Shown here: positions 40,751 through 48,908 of the stretch, piece after piece | Position numbering within the stretch: position 1 is the first letter of the stretch | Layout of the letters: every line of letters starts with the position of its first letter | Notes under the pieces: model-generated | What the model was told of the DNA's origin: nothing | The model's database searches: none | What the model saw: only the letters and a program-made list of their open reading frames with translations | From: Bacteroidales bacterium | GTDB lineage: Bacteria > Bacteroidota > Bacteroidia > Bacteroidales > F082 | Direction of reading: 5' to 3' | DNA length: 64,000 bases | Assembly: GCA_017428285.1 (NCBI GenBank) | Contig: JAFRRE010000178.1 | Span: forward strand, 18,396 to 82,395 | Position numbers and translations under genes: made by a program

Positions 40751-41212
40751 TCAATTGTTTATAAGGGTCAATTCCTTCACTCCCACTACGGGTGTGATAG
40801 GCATCTTTTGTTCAAGCCTAAAACGATATTTGCCTGGGTCGGTAATCGTCAACTGCTTATTGATGGGCAACGTGAAGGTATAGCATCCGTCCACTTTTTC
40901 GACGTTCCAGTGGCCTTCCTCATCCTTCAGGTTAAACTTGTATCCCTTAGCACGATAAGGGTCTTCATGTTCATCAAAAACAGTGAAAACCAACGAAATG
41001 TCGTTGTAGGGATAATCATCGGTGAAACTGATGCGTAAACTGAGGTCGTAGGTCGTTACTTTGGTAATGTCAATGTCTTTAGTCACATAATCAAATCGTT
41101 CCCACACGGTTCCATAGAAACTGCGTTGCAACAACTCCTTGTTGTCCATCTGTTGCCCACATCCGAAAAGGCAAAGGAAAAAAGACACAACTAAAACTCG
41201 ATACACTTTCAT
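40751..41212 (-). CDS. gldH: GldH-like gliding/T9SS lipoprotein
   Basis: A 153-residue lipoprotein with lipobox CLFGC (Cys18). The mature part has VWERFDYVTKDIDITK, TYDLSLRISFTDDYPYNDISLVF and an ending GKYRFRLEQKMPITPVVGVKELTLI, which matches the layout of GldH (beta-rich, YPYN motif, a final FxxEQxMP-like strand). GldH belongs to the gliding and type IX secretion lipoproteins. It heads an operon whose other genes are wza, wzc and upxY. The ATG at 41212 is taken; an upstream in-frame alternative crosses the promoter. Confidence 0.6.
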   Translation of the reverse strand: MKVYRVLVVSFFLCLFGCGQQMDNKELLQRSFYGTVWERFDYVTKDIDITKVTTYDLSLRISFTDDYPYNDISLVFTVFDEHEDPYRAKGYKFNLKDEEGHWNVEKVDGCYTFTLPINKQLTITDPGKYRFRLEQKMPITPVVGVKELTLINN

Positions 41213-41234
41213 TTTTTTTATGCATAAAAACGTG

Positions 41235-41242
41235 CAAATATA
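41235..41242 (-). promoter_or_regulatory. -7 box for gldH-wza-wzc-upxY
   Basis: Minus strand TATATTTG, 22 bases upstream of the ATG at 41212. Confidence 0.55.
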
Positions 41243-41346
41243 CGGAAAAATTATCATTGGCTTTGCTTTTATCCTCTGATTTTGATTGAAAAAAATTTTT
41301 TTTGAAAAAACAGTCAAGACCCCTTTCCACTTATAAGAAAATCATA

Positions 41347-41354
41347 TACTTTTG
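41347..41354 (+). promoter_or_regulatory. -7 box for mrdA-rodA
   Basis: TACTTTTG, 18 bases before the ATG at 41373, within the region divergent from gldH. Confidence 0.5.
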
Positions 41355-41372
41355 TAATTCACAAAATTCATC

Positions 41373-43235
41373 ATGAGAACGGGCAATAACAATTTGACAA
41401 ACAGGAAGTTGTTGGTAATGGGTGTCTTCATTGCCATAGGTGTGGTTTATCTTATTAGGCTGTTTTCGCTCCAAGTGCTCGACAAACATTACAAACAGTT
41501 GGCCGACAACAATGCCTTGCGTTTCGTTACCCAATATCCTGCCCGTGGCAAGGTGTACGACCGCAACGGAAAACTTTTGGTGTTCAACGAGGCTGTCTAC
41601 GACTTGATGGTCACCCCAAGACAAGTCGCGGAGGCTATAAAAACAGACACCCTGAACCCCTTTGACACGGTGACGTTCTGCCATCTGTTGGAAATCGACA
41701 AGGCCTCGTTCATCGAGCGAATGAACAAGGCCAAGCATGAGTCATATTTCAAGCCTTCTCCTTTCATGACCCAAGTCTCGAAAGAAAACTATGCCCATAT
41801 CGCTGAGTTGCTCTACCGCTTCCCTGGTTTCTTCTTTCAAACGCGTACCGTTCGTCACTATCCCAATGCCATCGCTGCCCACACTTTGGGTGACATCGGC
41901 GAAATCAGCAAAAACGAATTGGATAAAGATGAGGAAAACTACTACCGTCAAGGCGACTATATCGGCAAATCGGGCATCGAGAAGTCGTATGAGAAAGAGC
42001 TGCGCGGTGTGAAGGGCCTGAAAGTGATGATGGTGGACGTGCACAACCGTGAGATGGGCAGCTTTATGGATGGCGAGCTCGACAAGGAACCCGTGGCCGG
42101 AAAGGACATCTACCTCGGCTTGGACGCTGATTTGCAAGCCTATGGTGAACAACTCATGGTCGGCAAGATTGGCTCCATCGTGGCTGTCGAGCCTTCCACA
42201 GGACAGATTTTGGCTTTTGTCACTAGCCCTACTTACGACCCCAACCTCCTCGTAGGCCGTGAACGCGGCACCCACTACAACGAGCTGAAAAACGACCCGA
42301 TGAAGCCTCTCATCAACCGCGCTATCAGCGGCACCTATCCTCCCGGCTCTACCTTCAAAACTGTCGTGGGACTTATCGCCATGCAAAGCGGCAGTATCAC
42401 ACCCGCCACCTGTTTCCACTGTAGCGGCCCAGGCTCCATGCCCATCAAATGCACCCACAGCCATGGTTCGAGCCCCGACTTCGCCAACGCCATCATGAAC
42501 TCGTGCAACCCTTATTTCTACGAGTCGTTCAAAACCACCATCAACAACCCGAAGTTCGGCAACATCAAGAATGGCTACCAGTACTGGAAAGACATGACTT
42601 ACAAGATGGGGCTCGGACGCAAGTTCGACACCGACATCCCTTATGAACGCTCAGGCAACATCCCCTCGCGCGAATATTACGACAAAATGTACGGAGGACA
42701 ATGGAACTCGGTGACTATCCGCTCGTTAGGCATCGGACAAGGCGAAGTCCTGGTGACACCCTTGCAACTTTGCAACATCGCCGCCTTGATAGCCAATGAA
42801 GGCTATTATTACCCGCCTCATCTGATTAAGTGTTTCGGCGACACCACGGCCATCCCCGAGGTGATGACCACCAAAGTAGACCCTGGCATCGACCGGAAAT
42901 ACGTCCGCACGATGAAGCAAGGCCTGCGTACCGTGTTCAGCGGTCCCGCTGGCACTGCGCGTCGCTACGAGTTGAAGGACATCCCACAATGCGGCAAGAC
43001 GGGCACCGCCCAGAACCCGCACGGCAACTACCACTCCAATTTCATTGCCTTTGCCCCTGTCGACAACCCAAAAATCGCTCTTGCCGTCATCATCGAGAAC
43101 GGCGGTTACGGTGCTACCTGGGCAGCTCCCATCGCCAGCCTGATGATAGAGAAATACATACGCGGCTATACGGTGCGCGAAGATTTGGAAAAACGCATTA
43201 TGGAAGGCAGAATCTCATATAAGAACGAACGATGA
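41373..43235 (+). CDS. mrdA: Penicillin-binding protein 2 (cell elongation transpeptidase)
   Basis: A 620-residue class B PBP: transmembrane anchor (about 13-33), dimerisation domain (NNALRFVTQYPARGKVYDRNG, about 46-66) and transpeptidase domain with S326TFK, the SCN motif at 377-379 and a KTGTAQN motif near residue 540. A CFHC...KCTHSHG segment between SxxK and SxN is a feature of PBP2 and may bind zinc. It cross-links side-wall peptidoglycan as partner of RodA, whose gene overlaps it by four bases (ATGA). Confidence 0.93.
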   Translation: MRTGNNNLTNRKLLVMGVFIAIGVVYLIRLFSLQVLDKHYKQLADNNALRFVTQYPARGKVYDRNGKLLVFNEAVYDLMVTPRQVAEAIKTDTLNPFDTVTFCHLLEIDKASFIERMNKAKHESYFKPSPFMTQVSKENYAHIAELLYRFPGFFFQTRTVRHYPNAIAAHTLGDIGEISKNELDKDEENYYRQGDYIGKSGIEKSYEKELRGVKGLKVMMVDVHNREMGSFMDGELDKEPVAGKDIYLGLDADLQAYGEQLMVGKIGSIVAVEPSTGQILAFVTSPTYDPNLLVGRERGTHYNELKNDPMKPLINRAISGTYPPGSTFKTVVGLIAMQSGSITPATCFHCSGPGSMPIKCTHSHGSSPDFANAIMNSCNPYFYESFKTTINNPKFGNIKNGYQYWKDMTYKMGLGRKFDTDIPYERSGNIPSREYYDKMYGGQWNSVTIRSLGIGQGEVLVTPLQLCNIAALIANEGYYYPPHLIKCFGDTTAIPEVMTTKVDPGIDRKYVRTMKQGLRTVFSGPAGTARRYELKDIPQCGKTGTAQNPHGNYHSNFIAFAPVDNPKIALAVIIENGGYGATWAAPIASLMIEKYIRGYTVREDLEKRIMEGRISYKNER

Positions 43236-44500
43236 ACGAAAGAAACAGCATCATAGGAAAAATCGACTGGGTGACTGTGCTGATTTATTTAGCCTTGGTC
43301 TTGATAGGTTGGTTCAGCATCTTCTCAGCCAAATACAACGAATTGCACCCCAGCATATTCGACTTCTCGATGGAGTATGGCAAGCAGATGATCTGGATTG
43401 GCATGGCGCTCCTTCTGGGTTTCATTATTCTACTCATCGATGCCAAGTTCTTCAACGCTTTTTCGCTCTGGATTTACTTCTTCTTCCTCGCCAGTTTGTT
43501 TGTCGTGCTGGTCTACGGCAAAGCCACCAATGGTGCCACTTCGTGGATTGAGTTTGGCCCTGTCAAGTTCCAGCCTTCCGAATTCGCCAAAATGGCCACG
43601 GCTTTGGCATTGGCAGGTTATCTCAGTCGATTGGACGTTGACCTGCAAAAGCGTAAGAACCAAATCATTGCCGCTCTTCTTGTCCTCGCCCCTATGGCAC
43701 TCGTATTGCTCCAAAACGACACAGGTTCGGCCATCGTGTTCGTTTCTTTCATCTTCGTACTTTACCGCGAGGGCTTCCCTGGCACAGGATTGGTGATGGT
43801 AGGCGGAGTGGTGGCCATACTCCTATTTGTCCTCACCTTAGTATGGAGCCAAAAAGTAATGTACATCATCCTTGGTATCCTATTTGCCCTCACCTTGACT
43901 TACTACTTGGTTACCAAGAAGAAAGGCCTGTTCAAGATGTTGGGCATATTCGCTTTTATGTTTGTGTTCGTATTTTCGGTCGACTATGCCTTCAACAAAG
44001 TATTACAGGAACACCAACGGAACCGCGTTCTGGTACTTTTGGGTCAGCTCGATGACCCGCAAGGCGTGGGCTACAACGTGCACCAATCGAAGATTGCCAT
44101 CGGTTCGGGCGGCTTCACGGGCAAAGGCTTCCTGCAAGGCACCCAAACCAAATACGACTTCGTTCCCGAACAGCACACCGACTTCATCTTTTGCACTGTA
44201 GGCGAGGAAGGCGGTTTCTTGGGTACAGCCGTTGTGGTATTACTCTATATAACACTATTGGTACGAATTATCCTTCTTGCCGAGCGACAACGATCCACCT
44301 TCAGCCGCGTGTATGGCTATGCCATCGCCGGCATCCTCTTTGTCCATGTGGCCATCAACATTGGCATGACCATCGGTTTGGTGCCCGTCATTGGCATCCC
44401 CCTACCATTTCTGAGCTATGGTGGTTCCAGTATGCTGGCCTTCACCATAATGTTGGCCATTTTCGTGAAACAGGATGCTAATCGATTGAATATTTTATAA
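43232..44500 (+). CDS. rodA: SEDS peptidoglycan glycosyltransferase RodA
   Basis: A 422-residue polytopic membrane protein of the SEDS family that polymerises lipid II during elongation. Family features are the loop ATSWIEFGPVKFQPSEFAK, the VPEQHTDFIF segment, and IGLVPVIGIPLPFLSYGGSS close to the C-terminus. About ten hydrophobic helices are visible. It is translationally coupled to mrdA. The 3' end overlaps the opposing adenine deaminase stop by six bases. Confidence 0.94.
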   Translation: MNERNSIIGKIDWVTVLIYLALVLIGWFSIFSAKYNELHPSIFDFSMEYGKQMIWIGMALLLGFIILLIDAKFFNAFSLWIYFFFLASLFVVLVYGKATNGATSWIEFGPVKFQPSEFAKMATALALAGYLSRLDVDLQKRKNQIIAALLVLAPMALVLLQNDTGSAIVFVSFIFVLYREGFPGTGLVMVGGVVAILLFVLTLVWSQKVMYIILGILFALTLTYYLVTKKKGLFKMLGIFAFMFVFVFSVDYAFNKVLQEHQRNRVLVLLGQLDDPQGVGYNVHQSKIAIGSGGFTGKGFLQGTQTKYDFVPEQHTDFIFCTVGEEGGFLGTAVVVLLYITLLVRIILLAERQRSTFSRVYGYAIAGILFVHVAINIGMTIGLVPVIGIPLPFLSYGGSSMLAFTIMLAIFVKQDANRLNIL

Positions 44501-46150
44501 ATCCCCGTAAATCGACGTAATCCCAAACCTCTTGACGTCAAATAACCCTTGGTCGCTGAGTTTCAGCTCTGGTATGACCAACAAAGCCATGAACGCCAAA
44601 GTCATAAAGGGAGCATAAAGGGTTGAACCCAAACGTTTGGCCAAGGCATCGGCATTCTGATAGGCGGCCGCTACCTCGTAGCCGTCCTCATTGCTCATCA
44701 AACCTGCCACGGGCAACGGCACTGCCACCATTTCCGTACTGCAATAAGCCGTCACACCACCCGTATGCTCAATGAGCAAATTGACCGCATGAAGAATGTC
44801 CTTATCGGTGACACCCACCGCCACAATGTTGTGACTGTCGTGGGCCACACTCGAAGCCAAGGCTCCACGCCGCAGCCCAAAGCCCCTAATGAAGGCGACC
44901 GCTGGTCGGGAAGGTTTGTATCGGTTAACGACAACTATCTTCAAGATGTCGCGCTCCACATCGCTGACAACACCTCCATCCACTACTTTCGGTTCAATAG
45001 TGAAACTTTTTGTAATCAACTGTCCGTCAACGCAATCTATCACCCTTATCATTTTGCCTTCATCCGGAACAAACAGATCTTCTGCCTTAATGAATTCGGC
45101 TTTGAAGATATTTGGAGTCTCCCTTTCCTTATAATCGATGTTCGACACTCCATTTTCCGCCACCAGCACACCTTTAATATATGTCTGTTTGGCGACAGGA
45201 TGGTGGAGGTCGTCGACCACGATAAAGTCGGCATCATCGCCTATTTGAAGCATACCCACATTGAGGTTGTAGTGCTTCACAGCATTGAGCGAACCCGCCT
45301 TTAGCACATCCAATATATTGTAACCCAGCGCAATGGCTCTACGCACCAAATTGTCAATATGGCCTTCCACAAGTTCGTTGGGATGCTTGTCGTCGGAACA
45401 AAACATCAGTTTGTCGGGATAGGTGGCCATCAGCGGTATCAAAGCCTCAAAATTCTTGGCTGCACTGCCTTCGCGGATGAGAATCTTCATACCAAGGCTG
45501 ATTTTCTCCAAGGCTCCCGCTAAACGGAAACATTCGTGGTCGGTGGTGATGCCTGCGCCGACATACTTTTGCAAATCGTTGCCAGTCACAGCGGGGGCGT
45601 GGCCGTCGATGGGTTTCTTGTTGCTTATGGCCGCAGCGATTTTCCGCATCAACTCAGGGTCTTCATGGATGACACCGGGGTAGTTCATTACCTCCGAGAG
45701 GTAATAGATGTCGGGCGAGGCCATCAACTCCTCTATGTCGTTGGCATCGAGTGTGAAACCTGCCGTCTCGAACGCAGTAGATGGCACACAACTCGGCGCA
45801 CCAAAGAAGAACTTGAACGGTACCTTTTTACCGTTTTCAATCATATATCGGATGCCTTTCTTCCCCAGCACATTGGCGATTTCATGCGGGTCGCTGACGG
45901 TGGCCACCGTGCCGTGACAGGTAGCCAGCCGGGCAAACTCCGACGGTACCAGCATGGAGCTTTCGATATGCACATGCGCATCGACAAAACCCGGCATGAT
46001 GTATTGTGTGTTGCCTACAGGCTGTTGCTCTATTTTGCTAATTTTGCCGTTCTCGACAACAACCACGCCCGAGAAAATCCTGGAATTGACGAGGTCGACA
46101 ATCTGACCTCCGATAGTGAATGTTGAGTTTGCCGAAATACTATTGTTCAT
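44495..46150 (-). CDS. ade: Adenine deaminase
   Basis: A 551-residue metal-dependent hydrolase of the amidohydrolase superfamily that converts adenine to hypoxanthine. The metal-binding motif DAHVHIESSM, HECFRLAGALEKI, the CSDDKHP motif and the C-terminal VAHDSHNIVAVGV segment identify the bacterial Ade type rather than the adenosine deaminase-like type. The start is ATG 46150; upstream in-frame codons cross the promoter. Own -7 box at 46167, downstream of the terminator that ends the large gene run to the right. Confidence 0.93.
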   Translation of the reverse strand: MNNSISANSTFTIGGQIVDLVNSRIFSGVVVVENGKISKIEQQPVGNTQYIMPGFVDAHVHIESSMLVPSEFARLATCHGTVATVSDPHEIANVLGKKGIRYMIENGKKVPFKFFFGAPSCVPSTAFETAGFTLDANDIEELMASPDIYYLSEVMNYPGVIHEDPELMRKIAAAISNKKPIDGHAPAVTGNDLQKYVGAGITTDHECFRLAGALEKISLGMKILIREGSAAKNFEALIPLMATYPDKLMFCSDDKHPNELVEGHIDNLVRRAIALGYNILDVLKAGSLNAVKHYNLNVGMLQIGDDADFIVVDDLHHPVAKQTYIKGVLVAENGVSNIDYKERETPNIFKAEFIKAEDLFVPDEGKMIRVIDCVDGQLITKSFTIEPKVVDGGVVSDVERDILKIVVVNRYKPSRPAVAFIRGFGLRRGALASSVAHDSHNIVAVGVTDKDILHAVNLLIEHTGGVTAYCSTEMVAVPLPVAGLMSNEDGYEVAAAYQNADALAKRLGSTLYAPFMTLAFMALLVIPELKLSDQGLFDVKRFGITSIYGDL

Positions 46151-46166
46151 AAATGCTATTTTGGCG

Positions 46167-46174
46167 CAAAGGTA
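46167..46174 (-). promoter_or_regulatory. -7 box for ade
   Basis: Minus strand TACCTTTG, 16 bases upstream of the ATG at 46150 and immediately after the T-run of the preceding terminator. Confidence 0.6.
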
Positions 46175-46206
46175 CAAAAAAACCTCCTGGCAGAGGCCAA
46201 GAGGTT
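46175..46206 (-). terminator. Intrinsic terminator closing the 46-64 kb gene run
   Basis: On the minus strand AACCTCTTGGC, loop CTCT, GCCAGGAGGTT, then five more T. Eleven base pairs including one G-U, 34 bases after the dehydratase alpha-subunit stop. The best intrinsic terminator in the window. Confidence 0.85.
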
Positions 46207-46240
46207 AATTTGTTCTTTTATGGTGATAAGTGTATCTTCT

Positions 46241-47086
46241 TTATAACTCCACACTAGCTCTTCGTGGTTCAAAGCAACAACAAGGTCTCAATGCCACAAT
46301 TCTCACTCCACTGGCACGCTGCGGCCCCACTTTCGCGAAAGTAGCCAAGACACTATGCTTGCCACCTAAACCAAGTGGACCGATATTGGCTTCGTTTACT
46401 TTTTCGGTTATCTTCCTTTCAAAATCGGTTTGTTTACTAAAGTCACCATAGACCATAGCTTCCATCATCATACTAGTGGCTTCGAACTGCGAACGGCCTA
46501 TGCCTACAGCCAACACGCAAGGACTGCATCCAAGTTTTGACACGCCTTCTTTTGCACGGTTGACAATTTCATCGATCACCACATCCACATTGTGCTTATG
46601 GAAGATGCGTTGGGTGATACCACGAATAGCAGGACCGCCACCCAGCATCAACACCGTCAAACGAATGACATCCTCGTCAATAGGCTTGATAAGGATGGGC
46701 GAAGGTTTCAAAGCACTTGGGTCAGGATTTAGACCTCCGCTTTGGTCAATGCGGGCATTGTCGTCACCCATGATGGCCATTGGTCGGCCAGGTAGTCGAC
46801 GAAGTCCCGTCTCCACACCTTCCATGATTTCCTGCATCATCTCACCTGTGACGGAGCGATTCTTCCCTACTTCCAGAAACAGGTGCGGGATGCCTGTGTC
46901 GTCGCACAAGGGACTTCTTCTTTCTTCGGCAACAATGGCGTTGTCAAGCACTTGTTGCATCACCCAGCAGCTCTGGCTATTGGATTCATCAGCAATCGCT
47001 TTGCGATAGGCTTCCTTTTGGTCTTCGCGAAAAGTCGATCCTGCCCTAACAAGGCAATCGGCCACTTTTTCTTTTATATTAGTCAT
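46241..47086 (-). CDS. Divergent class I fumarase/tartrate dehydratase, alpha subunit
   Basis: A 281-residue iron-sulfur hydro-lyase subunit. Probable [4Fe-4S] ligands are Cys61 (SPLCDDTG), a cysteine in GCSPCVLAVGIG and one in RPCCCFEPRR. The GPLGLGGKHSVLATF segment is family-typical. However, where fumarase and tartrate dehydratase alpha subunits carry a PKGGGSEN-type substrate loop, this protein has LMLGGGPAIRGIT. That suggests a different substrate, a hydroxy-diacid or its unsaturated partner. It overlaps the beta-subunit gene by eight bases and is last in the metabolic operon. Start ATG 47086 (MTNIKEKVADC). Confidence 0.8.
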   Translation of the reverse strand: MTNIKEKVADCLVRAGSTFREDQKEAYRKAIADESNSQSCWVMQQVLDNAIVAEERRSPLCDDTGIPHLFLEVGKNRSVTGEMMQEIMEGVETGLRRLPGRPMAIMGDDNARIDQSGGLNPDPSALKPSPILIKPIDEDVIRLTVLMLGGGPAIRGITQRIFHKHNVDVVIDEIVNRAKEGVSKLGCSPCVLAVGIGRSQFEATSMMMEAMVYGDFSKQTDFERKITEKVNEANIGPLGLGGKHSVLATFAKVGPQRASGVRIVALRPCCCFEPRRASVEL

Positions 47087-47585
47087 AGATTGATTCTCCT
47101 TTCGCTGCGGCAATAATGGCTTGATACTTGACCACTTTCAAACGGTTGAAAGCTTCCATACCCAATTCAGGGAAGGCGACTATTTCTTGCTCTACAGTCT
47201 GGCTACCCAACAAAGCAGTCACGGGTGGAATGATGGCAAAGACAGCATTATGCTCAGCCAATACCTTTACTGTTTCTTTGGAAATGGCACCCTTGCCAAG
47301 GTGCATCTTTACTCCATGACGCGACAATGGCTCAAACGTACATTCTATTTCCACTTTATTGCTTGAAGTAGGTCCCACGCCCGCAGGGCTGACAGCCGTG
47401 TGAAAAATGACCGAGCCATGCAAGTCTATGCCCAAATCTTTCAAAGTACCTTCCTCTGCTGCCTTCACAATCTTGGGCAGAACAGCATCACGGCCAGTAT
47501 AGATATTACCTGTGATGGTCACCACATCGCCGACTTTTAATTGTCGGATTACCTCTTCACTAAAAGGTGTTGTTAGTTCTATCAT
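47079..47585 (-). CDS. Divergent class I fumarase/tartrate dehydratase, beta subunit
   Basis: A 168-residue swivelling beta-subunit. LKVGDVVTITGNIYTGRDAVLPKI at the start and HLGKGAISKETVKVLAEHNAVFAIIPPVTAL, FPELGMEAFNRLKV in the body are the family's landmarks. The substrate-binding motif usually written GPTT(S)xRM is AGVGPTSSNKV here, so the conserved arginine is not in its usual place, in line with the unusual loop in the alpha subunit. The beta gene precedes the alpha gene and follows the hydrolase gene by six bases. Confidence 0.8.
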   Translation of the reverse strand: MIELTTPFSEEVIRQLKVGDVVTITGNIYTGRDAVLPKIVKAAEEGTLKDLGIDLHGSVIFHTAVSPAGVGPTSSNKVEIECTFEPLSRHGVKMHLGKGAISKETVKVLAEHNAVFAIIPPVTALLGSQTVEQEIVAFPELGMEAFNRLKVVKYQAIIAAAKGESIYD

Positions 47586-47591
47586 ATTGTT

Positions 47592-48908
47592 CTAATTCGC
47601 TTTGATTATGTTTTTATCCCAAAGAACCAGCTTGTTGACAACTCTGCCATAATCACACTCAAAATGCACCTTGACATACATTTTAGTTGTTTTTTTCTTC
47701 AACCTATTCGAAACCCGCGACGATACATTTACATATCCATTTGAGATGTCTTTGTCTGTCAAAACATACCATGCCCAAATGGGTCTTGATCCATAAATGG
47801 TGCAGAATTCCATATATACAGGGGTGGCATTATCGGAACGAAACATAACAATCCCCTCTTCTGCATTTGTATTCACTTGAGCATCTATCACCTTCCAATA
47901 GGCAAAATCACTTTTATGCCACCATTTGACCAACCTTGCTTGATAATCACCATAAGGCAAATCTCTCAATATGACATCCAAATCATCACCAATCTTAAGC
48001 CGTTTATAAAGTTTCGAATCTTTATAGATCTCTACTTTCTTATAACCCTCAGCAAGGTTCAAAACGACATTCTCGCCTGTGACATAACAAGACTTGTCAC
48101 CTTTGTTGGGACAAATCGCTTCATTGTACTGAAATGGAGTGCTTTGTTCCCCGTCGACAGCTATAAATTCTGTCCAAGGTTTGTATTCATTCTTCTCAAG
48201 ATCCTTATATCGATAAATCTTCCATTTTCCATCCAACAGCATCTTATTAAATGCCGACTCACCTTCTACCACCCGACGACGACAACCAGAGCGCCAAGCT
48301 TCACTGATTTCTATCCACACAATTTCTCCGTTGGACTTATTTCGCCTTATCCCAGTAATCAACGCCACATGCCCTTTTTGCCATAGCACATCGGCCAACT
48401 GTATCCCTCTAGCCGATTGGTCGTCAATAAGGGTCATGAAATCATGCTCTGCTATGTCATAAGTAGTTTGGTAAGCTTTAAATCCCAATGTATACGAAAC
48501 AAAACTGCTACAGACTGTTCCGTAATAAGAACCTATGCGCTTTCCTTGATACGGATACTTGTTAAGATGCTCTGTATAGACAACACTTCTTGGATTGTGT
48601 AAAGCCGTCATAAAGGTATGAAAGCTCACATCCAATCCAACAAAAGTGCTGGTTTCCTGAGGAAATGAATATATTAAACCTTTATAATGTTTATTCGGCA
48701 AATAAGTTTTTTTGGAGTTCGCTTTGAGCGTATCGAGTGATACAAACTCCAAATCCGTCATCTGATGCGCCTTCTTCACCGCATTTTGCGCACCAGTACT
48801 TCCAACATCATCTACATAAATCGATGATGTATTTACTTTGATCTGGCCGCAACATATAGACAAAACGGCCCAAAATGCCAATAAAAGAAAGCCTCTTTTT
48901 CTCTTCAC
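47592..48908 (-). CDS. Secreted NlpC/CHAP-like cysteine hydrolase
   Basis: A 438-residue protein with an N-terminal signal sequence (hydrophobic 6-20; two cysteines at 19-20, so possibly a lipoprotein). A papain-like NlpC/P60 or CHAP core is suggested by Cys133 in YYGTVCSSFVSYTLGF and His180 in DVLWQKGHVALITGI, followed by WIEISEAW. The C-terminal 200 residues are beta-rich and unfamiliar. It is packed between two cytosolic enzyme genes (zero bases after the decarboxylase gene), which is odd for an exported protein and suggests it acts on the product of this locus, for example by trimming a peptide or amide bond at the surface. Confidence 0.6.
   Translation of the reverse strand: MKRKRGFLLLAFWAVLSICCGQIKVNTSSIYVDDVGSTGAQNAVKKAHQMTDLEFVSLDTLKANSKKTYLPNKHYKGLIYSFPQETSTFVGLDVSFHTFMTALHNPRSVVYTEHLNKYPYQGKRIGSYYGTVCSSFVSYTLGFKAYQTTYDIAEHDFMTLIDDQSARGIQLADVLWQKGHVALITGIRRNKSNGEIVWIEISEAWRSGCRRRVVEGESAFNKMLLDGKWKIYRYKDLEKNEYKPWTEFIAVDGEQSTPFQYNEAICPNKGDKSCYVTGENVVLNLAEGYKKVEIYKDSKLYKRLKIGDDLDVILRDLPYGDYQARLVKWWHKSDFAYWKVIDAQVNTNAEEGIVMFRSDNATPVYMEFCTIYGSRPIWAWYVLTDKDISNGYVNVSSRVSNRLKKKTTKMYVKVHFECDYGRVVNKLVLWDKNIIKAN

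Noticed and set aside
41742..42464. Minus-strand open frame of 240 codons inside mrdA
   Set aside because: His/Val/Gly-rich antisense shadow of the PBP2 gene, no domain recognised.
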